Below are positions 24,834 through 36,434 of a stretch of 64,000 nucleotides of DNA, piece by piece. A model generated the notes under the pieces. The model was not told the origin of the DNA and did not search any database. It saw only the letters and a program-made list of their open reading frames with translations. The position numbers were made by a program, and so were the translations under genes. Positions within the stretch are counted from its first letter, which is position 1. Each line of letters starts with the position of its first letter. Origin of the DNA: Coprinus comatus (lineage: Eukaryota; Basidiomycota; Agaricomycetes; Agaricales; Agaricaceae); contig JAWPGT010000028.1 in the NCBI GenBank assembly GCA_034638255.1, forward strand, positions 62,001-126,000, read 5' to 3'.

Positions 24834-24996
24834 TGAGTCGAGGTCCGAGGGTACATTATGATATGTCAGTAACTGATTTCATGCATATATGTACATTAGT
24901 TCTACGCGAATATGTACATGTATGTATGTACTAACTCATGTTTGCACATATACGCACTTCAAGCATATGTAGTATATACCCTCGGACCTCGACTCA
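24834..24996. mobile_element. 163-bp element with perfect 20-bp terminal inverted repeats (MITE-like)
   Basis: Both ends carry TGAGTCGAGGTCCGAGGGTA in inverted orientation (24834-24853 and 24977-24996). The interior is AT-rich and has no coding capacity. No clear target-site duplication is visible, so MITE status is tentative; a foldback RNA or a regulatory hairpin is the alternative. Confidence 0.6.
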
Positions 24997-25431
24997 TATG
25001 GACACGATCGAAATATGATCCAGATTCAAATTTTCTGCTTTTATTTACGGCCACTGTCCTATCGAAGTGGAATCGTTACAACTGCCTCTTGTCTTCTCAT
25101 GAAATGAGCTTCTCCCTTATTTCGAACTTGGGTGGAACTCTGGAGATTGCAACTCGTGGTTATTGACTTAATCTTAGGAGACTAGAACATTGAGAGAGTC
25201 AAGGTCGATAAGAATCTCAAAAATAAAAGTATATATTGTAATTATGATAGGGTAAACCATTTGGAACAATAGTTAAAAAATAATATAAACATATTATATC
25301 AGTATATGTGCAGTGAGGTTGAGGCGTGATGGATATAACGTCATCGTCGCGACATGGAGAATATAAATACATGAAGAAGACGAAATAAAATGAAAGAAAC
25401 CTAAGACTCATCCAGAGTAAGCCCGGGCTAC
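24997..25431. other. Intergenic, no gene seen
   Basis: AT-rich spacer before the 3' end of the minus-strand hypothetical gene; nothing recognisable. Confidence 0.4.
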
Positions 25432-26689
25432 CTACTTGAAACCGAACCGTAATTGATCAAGTGAAGGCAACGATTCAAATTCTTCCATTTGAAACAGAAC
25501 AGAATCAAGTTCAGATTCGTTGTTGGTATTGGAGTCGGCAAGGGTACCCCAAGTTGGTAAAGATGATGAAGTAGTTTCCACTTCAACAGTTGAAGGAAAT
25601 TGTCCGGAAAGAGTTTCGTAGTCAGAAGCATTGTTGTTGATTTCCAGTGAGAACGAAAATGGAGAACCGAGTGTGATAGATCCTTGAACAGGAAGCTGAC
25701 CATCAATGGTTTTATCAGAATGGTGGTTGTTGGTACCATTGTCATACCGAACGGAGTGTCTGGAATCACGAACATGAGACTGAGGTTGTTTATCGTGGGT
25801 ATGGGAGTTGTTTAATTCTGCGCTGGTAGTAAGATCTGGATCTGGAGAATATTTGGGGGGGGGGGGGGGTCATTTTGTAGATTATATCTGAGATTTACAG
25901 GTGCACTTACCCTGAGATAAATAAGGACTAACGCCGGCTTCACTAGAGTTAGTGGAGCCCGGAACGACTTGAGATTCACTGTGGAACACCGTACCGGTTG
26001 CACTCGCCCTTTCTAACGTTTTGGTATTACTGGATTCGAATTCATGCTGACCGGAATAGTTGTGATGACCGAATTTGTAGTAAGCTTCTTCGGGAGCAAC
26101 AAAGTATTCTGGGACGAATTGCGAGTCGGTGTTTTTTCGAGCTATGAACGCTTTGTTCATTTCTGTGTGTCGACTTTGGAGAATGTGGTATATCGGAATA
26201 ATTGAGTTGTACTTTGTTACTACCACTACGTCGATAATTGTATTGACTGGTGCCGAGTCCGTTATTCGAATTATGGTAGCACCTTTCTGGGGCGATTGAG
26301 AAAGATGGAAAGGATTGTAAGCGTGATAGTTTGGGGTCTGAAATAGGTGCGTCATTTCCGGTTGGATATAGAGTACCATGGTTTGCAAAAGTGTAAGAAT
26401 CGTTGTAGTCGTCCTGTACTTGGGGGGAGTGATAACGGTGTTGATATGTTGAAGTAGTAGTTATATCACTACTTTGATTTCTTGTTAGACCGCTAACTTT
26501 GGCATTCTTTATGGCTCGTGATTTTTTCGTACGTTTGCGTTCCTTCTCGCTGGAGATTCCACGAACTTCTGTTTCTTTAGATAATTTCGCTTTCACAGAA
26601 GCGAAACGTCTGTCCATCTTCTCCTTTCTTCGGTCTTGAATAATAGATTCGAAGTCAGATTCGTGCTCGTGGTTCTTGGGTGCGTTCAT
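25432..26689 (-). CDS. Hypothetical protein with basic N-terminus and acidic C-terminus
   Basis: Three exons, 26689..26224, 26162..25911 and 25841..25432, agree in phase and give 375 aa. Residues 15-60 are strongly basic (RRKEKMDRRFAS, KERKRTKKSRAIKNAK), suggesting nucleic-acid binding or nuclear import. The middle is Ser/Tyr/His/Asn-rich. The C-terminus is acidic and hydrophobic (ESELDSVLFQMEEFESLPSLDQL), resembling a transcriptional activation segment. A transcription-factor-like role is therefore a guess; no bZIP leucine register or zinc finger is visible. The first intron has a weak donor (GTAGTA) and was chosen because it joins two sensible frames; the second (25842-25910) contains a poly-G/poly-C tract. 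Confidence 0.65.
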
Positions 26690-27717
26690 GATACGATTAC
26701 TCAGTAAGTGCTGGCTGCTTCGGATAGGTTTAAAATGGTTGAGTTCGTGATTGTGGAATACCCTGGACGAAGTTGGGTCAATAACACTGGAATGATGCTG
26801 AACGCATACTTACTATTCACTGAAGCGGGGATTGTTGTTTTCTTGGGGTCACTTTAATACCGGAAAACGCGTCCACATTCCTTGACTGGACATCCAAACC
26901 CACTATATAAATAAAGTCAGAAAAACAATCGTGGAGAGTTTGGACCTTCACGCGGTTATGTAAGCAGGTGAGATTTAAAATTCAAATTAGTGAATGAACA
27001 TTTGAACAAATTGAAATTTGAAGGGGCGCCTATTATTTGAGCGAGTCACTAACAATAGCATCCCAGTTCCCAAGTGAAAAAGGTTGGCAGAATTGATGGG
27101 TAAATTGTACGTTGTGGCTTCAAAAATCTGAGCTTATTGTGACTGGCTTCTATCAATTTCTCTGAAGTGACGTGCTGTAGTGACTTGGGAAGTTTCAAGA
27201 TGGTCTAAAGAAATGATCATTAATTGAGGAGTAAAAATAAACGAGAAACAAATTAGCGGCAACGTGAACATCCGATTGATCACATAATTCGCGTTAGTGT
27301 TAGACTCCGGTTAGATTTCCGTTAGACTGACCAATTGTGAATATTTTCCTCTCAATCCTTGTCGATCAATTGATCAAGCCCGTAAGTCATGTATTACCAT
27401 TGTTTCCGATAATCAACTAATGGCTTGGATGTCTCTTGCACATGGTCCAAAAAACAATTCACAGCAAGTACGATTTAAATTACTCACACAATAGTAGATA
27501 ATCTTAAGTTTTAACCCATGTGTTTTTTACTATCTTTTCAACATGTTTTCACGGTTGGACCACTCCCGGATCCACTACAATAACTCATTGTCTACGAAAG
27601 AAAGGAAAGCTTGGACTCTTGCATTTAGTGTTACAACTTTTTAAATAGTATCTGCGGCCCTGAGACCAGCTGTAGATATAAAATACGAAACGAAAAGAAT
27701 GGTGTGGTCATCATAAC
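26690..27717. other. Intergenic, about 1 kb, no gene seen
   Basis: AT-rich, with no coding frame of note and no RNA gene; it probably contains the promoter of the 25.4-kb gene. Confidence 0.5.
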
Positions 27718-29429
27718 ATGCCTTTCAGTCTCTCCACCTTTAAATTGCTTCAAAAAACAAAAACGTATCTCTTCCAACGGAAAAATAGAGCTCGCGAATC
27801 CGAACATGATGACGTCCGCGTCATTCAGAAAGCCTGGAAGTTCCACTGCTTTGTACTTGGTCATACGTTAAAACTGGCGTTTACGTTATCACGTATCAAT
27901 GAAGCTCACTCAGCAACTAGAAATCTCCCACCTGAGATCCTCTCCACCATATTCTGTTTCGCCTGCGAACCTCGAAGAACTCATGAAGACCGTATTACTT
28001 ACCCAGGTGTTTTGGCGGCCGTGTCAATTGATTGGTGGAGAGTGGTGAATACAACTCCGCAACTATGGCACACATGGGAATGGAAGTCTTCAACGAAAAC
28101 GTGCATCGGATAGTCACCCACCTTCGTCGCTGCTTCCACGAAAATCTGGAAGGTTTGGGGTTGACGTAGATTTGGACTTCCAGCAACAGTTTTTAATTAA
28201 TTATGGACTTTGGCAAGAGAGGCTGAGAAATGGAAATATGGGAGTCTCTTACCCCGACGATGAAGTATTTTCTCCCAATACCCACGAAGCGCTAGATCCC
28301 TACGCGCTGCTATCTTCGATGAGTGCCCAGAAAGAGTTCGTAAACTTCATTTCCTCAATGCACCTGGAGAATGGTTCAACGACAGGTCCCTGTTCAGAGA
28401 TAGGTTTATCCTCCTCGAGTCTATATGTTTATCCTGGGAGTGTCGTAACGTCGATACAAAGATGACTGTCCTTTTAGACTTTATGAACTACCAAACCTGA
28501 AAGAGCTATTTTTGTTTGGTTTACCAAGTCAAAAAATTCAAGGAATTTTATTGTTCCTCGTACCAAAAACCCTCACAATGCTTCATTTTTCGCAAATTGA
28601 CTATAACATTTGCGTCCTACTTTTTATAGATACATTTTCGGCTCTACGCATTCCCAGTTACTCTATGAAGCGTCCATCAGTGATCGGACAAACCGCCAAT
28701 ATACCAACAATAGTTCCTACTCAAATCCCACATCTCAAGAATTTTGAATGGTCATTTGCTCCAATGGTGTTGGATTACCCATACATTGACATTCTTAACA
28801 TTATAACAACTCCTTCCCTTTGCACCCTTACCCTTCACGAACCTTGGGAGACCATGTTTGTAGCGGGGCTGAACGGGTTTCTTGCTCGTCTACCAAAGTC
28901 ATGTCATTCAGTTACCTTGGCAACTTCCTTCACACATGCTAGTGTTCCTATGCATCTTCGTATTGCAGACACTTTGACTCACATTCCGACCTATGTGTCT
29001 CATGTTGAACTGAGGAGTTCATGTATGTGTTTAGCGACTTCTATTTGCAATTATACCGGGGTTAGCGAAGTGAGTGAAGCCTTGAAGAACGCGTTTCATA
29101 AAGTTACGAAGGTATCAGTGGTCAAAGCTAGTGATTCTGAGGGGGGTGTTACACCAGACTGTTGCGCTGAGCGTGTCTTCAATTCCTCAAAATTCGTGAG
29201 AGATATGAACAGAAGAACTCGCATGGGATCAAAACTTGCGCCACAGAAGTTTTGTCTGGAATATGATGCTAATTTTATTGGTTCTACCGAGTGGAAAGAA
29301 AGTGATAAGAAGAGGTTGAGAGAGTTGGTTGTTGGTGGCCTTGATCTAGAGATTTTGGAAGATGGGAAACAGGTTGAGTGGCTCCAGGGTTTGAACTCGA
29401 AGAATACCCTCGTACTTGCTTCGTTATAA
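27718..29429 (+). pseudogene. Family 1: F-box-like protein, broken copy
   Basis: Similar along its length to the intact copies at 34.2 and 36.4 kb: F-box-like core (LPPEILSTIFCFAC ... VSIDWWRVVNTTPQLW), then VDLDFQQQ, ERVRKL..NAPGEWF, LFLFGLPSQ, and the C-terminal ELRSSCM and LDLEILEDGKQVEWL. The parts lie in different frames. At least four shifts are needed (after TPQLW, before VDLDFQ, near 28320 and near 28500), and no normal introns explain them. The original start (ATG 27718) and last exon remain. It is presumably not functional. Confidence 0.8.
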
Positions 29430-29977
29430 TTGTATATCTGTTTGTAAATATGGCCTGGTGATCCGGACTCCGGAGACACCTCAAGAAGCATTGTATAGTC
29501 CTTTCAACGTATTTCAAACTTAAAGCCGTCAAAGCCGCCTCCCATCCTCCCTTGAGTAAACCAAATTCATCTGTTCCCCACTCAGTCGAGCATGTATGAC
29601 TAGTATCATAGCCCAAACAAAAATTCTTGGGATCCCTCGATTCTGTTCTTCATAGCCGTCAAGAACGTAGACAATCGGAACTTACTTACTTTACATTTAC
29701 CAATGTTGTAGTCTAGCGTAGTGTCCACAAGGTACATCCACGAGTCCCGTGTACGAGCTCCTCAAGTGAATTTGGGGAACGGTGTACGGGATCTGCTGGA
29801 AAACCTACGTAGCATCGCCCCCATAAAAGATATTCATAACGCAAGAAGCCAGTTGGCATGAGTTTAGTAGGTGATTGAGAATGTCTTTGAGTCCAGAAGC
29901 AATACCAACTGAGAATGAGTCGACGGATACAACTTCTACATAGGAAAAACTGGAATTACAAAAATGGTGTATAAAGA
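29430..29977. other. Spacer between convergent family-1 pseudogenes
   Basis: No gene seen; 3' flanks of both copies. Confidence 0.45.
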
Positions 29978-31690
29978 TCAAGTGCGAAGCCAATCAACAC
30001 ATTCCCCATCTTCCAAAATCTCGAGATCAAGTTCACCTTGACCAACCAACTCCCTCAACTCCTCCCTATCAACCTTTTTCCACTCAATAAAACCCGTACA
30101 ACCCGTATCATACTCCAACCAAAGCTTCCTTCCTCCCAACCCCAGATCAACTCTCTTGTTCATTGCCTTTAAAAAATTGGCCGAAGTAAACACAGGATCT
30201 CTACAACGTTGATATTGATGTCGTGCAATGGTACAGTTATCACCGTAGGCATTTCCCCAATGACGTTTTTCCATAATTACAGACATTCTGGTGATTTTGT
30301 TCAAGAATAACCAAGCTTCACTTGTGAGATGACGGGTATAATCACAGATATCAGGATAAAGGGAGTTCACGAAGCCCATACATGAACTCCTCAATTCAAT
30401 CTGAGATATCGTATTGGGGATTAACTCCAACGTTTCCGCAATAGTAAATTTAACCGAGGGATTTGAATGGAATGAGTTTGTAACCAAGGAAATGGAACGA
30501 CATGAATTGGGTAGACGCTTAAAGAAGTTATCAAGTCCCGGAGCATATATGGACCCTTGAACCCAAGGTTGATGAAGGGTGACGTGGCAAATTGAAGATA
30601 GGCGTAATAGTGGAAGGATATCAAGAATTGGATAATCCCACAGTGATTCAGGATCGGGAAATGTCCATTCGAAGGTTTCGAGATTTGGCAAACGAATGCG
30701 ACCACCAATTATTGGATTTTCTGGATCAAAGGTGAAGATATCGTCCGAGTTAGAACGTGGAGTAAGTGGGCGCATCATGGAGAATGTGCGAAGGGATTGG
30801 CAATGGGGTAGGATGGTGATGCAAGAATTGTAGTCAATTTCCGACAAGTGAAGGTGTTGAAGGTGTTGGAAACGATGAAGTCGGCTGCCAGTATATATTG
30901 ACTTGGAAAACCACATATAAATAACTCTTGTAACTTAGGCAAGCTGGTAAAATTGAGCTGGAAGATCTGGACTGTACCAATGTGATCCGTTTTCAGATAA
31001 TGATTCTTCCAGGACAAATAAATAGTCTCTAGTAAGGTAAACCCGTCACAGAAATTGGACTTGGTGTGCCCAAACCAATTCAGAGGAGCGTCGAGAAAGC
31101 GGATTGCTCGGATTTTCTCTTTACTCCTGTCAAAAATGGCACTGTACACTGGATCCAGTACTTCATCGTCGTTTTCTTCGAGTGTAATCCCATCGGTATC
31201 CGGGTAATGGAGGCCACGTGCTTCGAATCGACAGATTTCCATCCTCTTCACTTGACGTCCATAGCTATCATGCATATACATTTGAAAATCCAAGACAAGG
31301 GTGACTCCAGAAGTTTTTGATTTATCGGCATATTGGTGAATGAGGTATACAGCGCGATGTACGTTGTTCTCGTTTCATTTGCAATGGCAAGTACGTCCAC
31401 AATTCAGGGGTTGCATTCACTACAGCCCGCCAACGACACGATACGGCGGCCAGCACGAAGGTGTTGCTTTGAGGTTTATGGCGAATGTCTGGTTCAAGAA
31501 ACTGGGAAGCGAAACGGAAGATGATGGAGAGGATTTCGATTGGGAGATCCTTAGTTGCTGAGTACTGGTCATTGACTCTGGATAACAACAAGGTGCGGCG
31601 TTCCGTAAGAATGTTAACGAGGTATTGAAGGAGCTTGGCTTCAGTAAGAGTAACAGTCTTACTGACGAGTGAAATTGTCGGATGGGACAT
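29978..31690 (-). pseudogene. Family 1: F-box-like protein, broken copy
   Basis: Starts with ATG 31690 and an F-box-like segment (ATKDLPIEILSIIFRFA ... AVSCRWRAVVNATPELW). It continues in other frames through LDFQMYM, ERV-like KIRAIRFLDAPLNWF, LQELFICGFPSQ, LHLSEIDYNSC and LETFEWTFP, to the C-terminal LDLEILEDGECVDWL. About three frameshifts (near 31400, 31310 and 30870) break it. Compared with the intact copies, almost all conserved segments are still present, so inactivation is recent or some shifts are sequencing errors. Confidence 0.78.
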
Positions 31691-32155
31691 TAGGATGAAG
31701 GTTCCTTGAGTACTTGCGGTTCGTTGGAGTAGATGGAGGGGACCGCCATTTTTTCTCTGTGTTTATACAGGATTGTAGAATGAGACCACATCCAACATCA
31801 AAGCTTGGGCGGTATGATGAAGACACATTACAAGCGCGGTGTCCATATCTTTCTGTGGCTAAACGACTGAGGTGGTTTGGGTTAGAAGCTGGCACAGATT
31901 TATTTCCAGTGGACTGTCGGCATTTCCCGGTGCATCACGGTAGTCACGTCCATGTTTGAAATTAAGGGACACAAAGTTTGAACAACTCTTTAGGCACCAT
32001 GACCATGCATGTCTCCAGATATTTACTGGAAATAAATTCACAGTTTGAATATATGACAGATATCATCCCCAATGTATTGCATTCCAAATGATAAGATACA
32101 TGGCTTGTACCATAAAGTCAAATGTAACTACATAGCACCATGACGGTGGACGCTA
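31691..32155. other. Intergenic, no gene seen
   Basis: Upstream region of the broken family-1 copy; no supported frame. Confidence 0.45.
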
Positions 32156-33065
32156 TCATTTTAGCAAAACCCATCGTTGCCCTTTATCAGGAACAACACG
32201 AATAACATATGGATCTCCACTTTCAATGAAAAATCCATTCTCGAACCAAGAAAACTTGAAAGTACTCCGTATGTTAGGGTCAGATGCATTGGAAATGTAG
32301 GGAGTGACTCGGAATGCCTCCGTTGTGCCTTCCCTATGCGGCAAATTCATAGGCAACATAAAAAGTTGCAAAGGCTTTTCATCAACTTTGTTTTGAGGAG
32401 CTATAAAAATCTCCACATCATCATCACCTATCAATATATCTTCATCTTGTCTAATACCCTCTGAATGAGATAATACATTTGACCTGCGAATTATAAACCG
32501 TCTCGGATGTGTATAAAATCTTCCCCATGAGATCAATGTAGGGTCCATTGTGGAAAGGTTTGAACCACCTGTCCAAAATATGTGCGGTGGTGTGGCAGAG
32601 CGAACATAATACCTGTACAATGGTAAGTAGTTGAAGTGACAAAGCTGCCATTTAAGCGGTGTTACAGACGTACTCTCCGCCATTCAAATGGTCTGCACGA
32701 GAATCTGGCACAGCTGCAAGTGCCTTCCTCGGATTAAAATTATCCTTCAATGTTTGAATAATACATTCCCATCCTTCTTGAATATTGGGCAACGGTGCCA
32801 TGATAAATTGTGGAGTAAATCGACGAAGTTTTGTAGCATTGTGGGACGAGAGCTGGGCTACCCTCCACCACCTGTCAGCCTCTGAACGGGAGGAGAAAGT
32901 AACCAGGTACTATTCCAAATGATCAACGAGTTGAGAATCTCTGAAGCATTTGTGTTGGGTATGTGACTTGTTATAACTCACCAAAGGACTATTCTGAGTG
33001 TAATTTGAGCTTGTATCCCCGATTCCAACAAAATATACATGAAACAGTCCTGGATCATGAGACAT
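32156..33065 (-). CDS. Family 2 protein A (unknown, intact)
   Basis: Exons 33065..32982, 32909..32674 and 32612..32156 join in phase to 258 aa. Exon 1 codes the family signature MSHxPGLFHVYFVGIGDT. Exon 2 codes LVTFSSRSEADRWWRVAQL, RRFTPQFIMAPLPNIQ and DHLNG. Exon 3 codes YYVRSAT, FIIRRSN, an acidic DEDILIGDDDVEIF, FSWFENGFFI and RWVLLK. I recognise no named family. The second half, with YxVRSA-type starts and Trp/Phe-rich short strands, might be a beta-rich domain. No signal peptide or membrane segment is present. Members of this family in the window keep the same three-exon structure with exon sizes near 84 and 236 nt. Confidence 0.8.
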
Positions 33066-33262
33066 AGTGGTGGCAAAGCAGATAGTAGTATAGATGAAGA
33101 TGACTAGAGCGAGAAAGCTGGAAAGGCCTTTCAACTAGAAGACGTCTTACTACACTCATAGGTTATCTTGATTGTCATACAGAAATGGGTGACTCTACTA
33201 TATTTGTGATCTTGTCAGGGCATGGCCAGCCGATTATCAGGCCTCACTGCTCAGTGCTCATG

Positions 33263-33273
33263 CTTCTCCGCAG
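33263..33273 (-). promoter_or_regulatory. Family-2 upstream motif CTGCGGAGAAG (copy A)
   Basis: CTGCGGAGAAG on the coding strand, about 200 bp upstream of the copy A start codon; the same 11-mer precedes copies D and E. Confidence 0.55.
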
Positions 33274-33276
33274 CTC

Positions 33277-33299
33277 ATTATCTCGAGAATCGAGATAAT
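33277..33299. repeat. Perfect 10-bp inverted repeat upstream of family-2 copy A
   Basis: ATTATCTCGA and TCGAGATAAT around a GAA loop, next to the CTGCGGAGAAG motif. Confidence 0.7.
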
Positions 33300-33474
33300 C
33301 TAACACTTTATAACAAGCAGGTATTGTTGGATTCCGCTGAATCGGCAAGTTCCACATGCGCGGGGGTCGAAAACTCCCTTATGACATTTTAGATGATATT
33401 GCTGCCCAACTCCTGATCGAGCGTCCTAGGCCATGTATATAGTGTCAATTTGACAAAAAATATCACTCAGCACA

Positions 33475-33740
33475 CTAGTACATGACATTAAACAACAAAT
33501 TGCCAAGATTCTCCATTTCTCCAATACCTCCCCGTGGGCTTTCCATCAGTAAAGAAGAGGGTTTAAATCTTTCATTTTCTTTTTCTGGCGATGAACTTTT
33601 TTCACAATACAAGTCTATTCTATTATCTCCTGACTTGCGCCATTTAATGACTTCTTCTCTGCCCCACATGAGAATGTTGACATAGTCTTCAGCAACGAGG
33701 ATGTCTTCGTTGGGCCTAGGCTCATATTCCAATACTATGG
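33475..33740 (-). pseudogene. Family 2 fragment B (C-terminal part)
   Basis: Reads EYEPRPNEDILVAEDYVNIL, EEVIKWRKSGDN and ENERFKPS, matching the C-terminal half of copy D at 40.4 kb. No first or second exon is found next to it and the end is out of frame, so it is a remnant. Confidence 0.7.
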
Positions 33741-33874
33741 CTCGTCTAATTATATATTAAGTTTGGTGCTCGTGACTGACTCCCACCGACCATATATGCA
33801 TAGTATACCTAGCGGCCATCGCTGCGCACTCAAAAATAACTTCGGGAATTGCACAGCATCCAAATGAAATAAAG

Positions 33875-34168
33875 TTATGCATACACTGACAGGTTCCAAT
33901 CACCCCGTTTCTCATTCTCATCATCACTATCAGCAATTTCAAAGTTTGCATAATAGACGTGATGCGGTTCGGCCTGAGCGATTGCACCCCACCTCGTTTC
34001 ATATAAGTAATTGATTAGAATGTACTTCTCAAAGTTTAAAGCAATGGTGACCCCAAGAACTCCAGATTTATCCCAGTGACAGCAGAGAAGGAGACAACCT
34101 GATGAACCTAAACCTTGTGCTATTTCTACTATGCTCATAGAACATCGCGAGTCTTTACATGGGTACAA
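33875..34168 (-). pseudogene. Family 1 fragment (F-box-like, middle part)
   Basis: Contains WDKSGVLGVTIALNFEKYILIN, which aligns with the GVTVDLDFQKQ region of intact family-1 proteins, followed by a diverged stretch. It is an isolated remnant lying directly upstream of the family-2 fragment B. Confidence 0.6.
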
Positions 34169-34232
34169 GGCTTCATGAGGTCATTTATTATCCTGTAGGT
34201 AAAACCAAGAAACATATACAACATAATGGAAC

Positions 34233-36008
34233 TCAAAGCCACGAAACCTGTTCCCCATCCTCCAAAATCTCTAGATCAAGGCCACCTACAACCACCCCTC
34301 TCAGCCCCTCCTTCTCATATTCGTTCCATTTAATAAAACCTGTAATACTAGTATCGTACTCCAGAGAAACCTTCTGTGATGTTTTCTGTCCCAAGGACGC
34401 TCTACTCTCCATAGCTTTAAAGAATTCCAAGGTGCTGAAAGACCGACCTTCACAAAATTGAGGATCTTGTACATGAATTGAACGAGCATTTCCCCCAAAT
34501 CGACTCTCTTTAATAACTGATATTTTGGTAATTTTATAACGTTCGGACATGTTCTCAGGTTCTGAAGTGTTTCCATTTTCGTCTTTATAACCTGCGCTCC
34601 AAACGGAATTTGCAAGACACATACATCCGATTCTCAGCTCAACCTGAGATACAGTGGTTGGTATGTGAATCAAAGTATCCACGATACGATATAGGGGTAC
34701 CGGATGAATAAGGGTTGCGACCAAGGTAATTGACTGACATGAGTCTGGTAATCGATCAAGGAATTGGTGGAGCCCAGTACCAAGACCAACAGTACCCCAA
34801 GGTTCATGGAGGGCAAGCTTTCGAAGCGAAGGAGTGCTTAACAAAGCAAATATTTCAAGGAATGTCATATTATTGTCCGATGTTTGGGGAAATGTCCATT
34901 CGAAATCTTCGAGGTACGTCAGTTCCAATGGGCTTATCCTTGATATTGTGTTTTCCGAGGTACTTCGAGTCGGAGTGAGTGGACGCATCATAGAGAATGA
35001 ACGAAGGTTTTTGCAATGTGGTAAGAATGCAACGCAAGCGTTGTAGTCAATTTGAAAAAGATGAAGGATTGTGAGAGTAGTTGGCACGATGAATTCCATC
35101 ACGTGTTGACTTGGGAAGCCAAATAGAAAGACTTCTTTCAGCTTTGGCAAGCTACTGAGATCTAATCGGAAATCTGTCGCATTCTCCATGTACTCCCAGG
35201 ACAAAAATATGACCTCTAGCAGAATGAACCTATCATTGAATAAGAAGTTCGATTCCGGGAACCATTGTAAAGGAGCATCAAACAAACGAATTGTTCGGAC
35301 TCTTTCTGAGAGATTGTCAACGATAAAACTGTGTAGAGGTTGTAGTGCTCCAACGTTATTCAAGTGAAGAAGTGTTTCACCATAGGGGTGGTAGACGAGT
35401 CCATTTGCGAACCTCTCATTCCAGAATCCACAATTGATTAACGACTGTTTCTGAAAGTCCAAATCCACAGCGACGCTAAGATCTTTGGACTTATCTAAAC
35501 AACGGCGCAGCAGTGAGACAGCCCGAGGCACATTCCTATTATTAACCTCTGCCTCGATGAAGGACCACAATCGTGGAGTTGCATTTACTACAGCTCGCCA
35601 GCGAGATGACACGGCGGCCAAGACGGCGGGATGAGCCCTATGGCCACTACGATGAGATGGAGCTTTTTGAGGTTTATGAAGAAAGTCCGGTTCGAAGGGG
35701 CCACAGGCGAAACAGAAAATAACGGAGAGTATCTTATCTGGAATGTCTTTAGTTACTGAGTATTTATCACCATCGATCATTGACAACCAGGCGTTTCGTT
35801 TTGCTGCGTCTTTCTTGATGAGGGCCTGATAATGCTCGGACTCTGTAGGGACCGTAATGTATGGAACGTCGGTGACGGATGAATTTGAGTGGCGCTGGGC
35901 TGTGGATTTGAGATATTTCTTTGCTTTTTCTTTTGATTTTGTATACAGTGTAAAGGTGGGAAGATGCATCTTAGGGTGATGGTATTCCCTTCTATCATTC
36001 ACTCTCAT
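34233..36008 (-). CDS. Family 1: F-box-like protein, intact
   Basis: One uninterrupted exon of 591 aa from ATG 36008 (ATG 35967-35969 is an alternative). Residues about 85-155 form an F-box-like domain: VTKDIPDKILSVIFCFACGP ... VLAAVSSRWRAVVNATPRLWSF, the pattern of the large agaricomycete F-box-like families. The rest shows irregular leucine-rich strands (LPKLKEVFLFGFPS, ILHLFQIDYNACVAFLP, LRKLALHEPWG) suggestive of an LRR-like solenoid. It ends LDLEILEDGEQVSWL. The inferred role is substrate adaptor of an SCF-type ubiquitin ligase; the target is unknown. A tandem copy follows at 36435. Confidence 0.82.
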   Translation of the reverse strand: MRVNDRREYHHPKMHLPTFTLYTKSKEKAKKYLKSTAQRHSNSSVTDVPYITVPTESEHYQALIKKDAAKRNAWLSMIDGDKYSVTKDIPDKILSVIFCFACGPFEPDFLHKPQKAPSHRSGHRAHPAVLAAVSSRWRAVVNATPRLWSFIEAEVNNRNVPRAVSLLRRCLDKSKDLSVAVDLDFQKQSLINCGFWNERFANGLVYHPYGETLLHLNNVGALQPLHSFIVDNLSERVRTIRLFDAPLQWFPESNFLFNDRFILLEVIFLSWEYMENATDFRLDLSSLPKLKEVFLFGFPSQHVMEFIVPTTLTILHLFQIDYNACVAFLPHCKNLRSFSMMRPLTPTRSTSENTISRISPLELTYLEDFEWTFPQTSDNNMTFLEIFALLSTPSLRKLALHEPWGTVGLGTGLHQFLDRLPDSCQSITLVATLIHPVPLYRIVDTLIHIPTTVSQVELRIGCMCLANSVWSAGYKDENGNTSEPENMSERYKITKISVIKESRFGGNARSIHVQDPQFCEGRSFSTLEFFKAMESRASLGQKTSQKVSLEYDTSITGFIKWNEYEKEGLRGVVVGGLDLEILEDGEQVSWL

Positions 36009-36434
36009 GATTTTATAATCGCAATAAAGTGCAGGGGCGCAGGTCAAATAAGGATCTATTTGCGTTTTGTGTGGATCTGATTGGTATAACAGAAAGGTCT
36101 AAGCTTAAAGTTTCAATATCAATAGTTCTGTGAGGTTATAAGAAAAATGGTCCAAGACCTTTTTGTGAGTGAGATCACAATACAAAAGGCTATATTCAAT
36201 TGTTCAATACTGAACTTGAACACTGAACTTGACATTTAACGAACAAGTATCCCTATTGTATAATTGTCAACAAGAATCACCATCAAATCATAATAAGAGT
36301 ATAATCAAAAATAGAACAAAACGGCCCCATGAGTCATGTGAATAGTCTACTAGATAAAAAACGTTCTCTTCAACCTCTCGAAGAACTACAAGAGATAAAG
36401 CAGAAACAATAATGATACCAAAAAGGAAGTCAAC
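36009..36434. other. Spacer between tandem family-1 genes
   Basis: AT-rich; promoter of the 34.2-kb gene and 3' end of the 36.4-kb gene. No other feature is seen. Confidence 0.45.

Noticed and set aside
34159..34461. Plus-strand frame over the end of an F-box-like gene
   Set aside because: Antisense to an intact 1.8-kb gene; no independent support.
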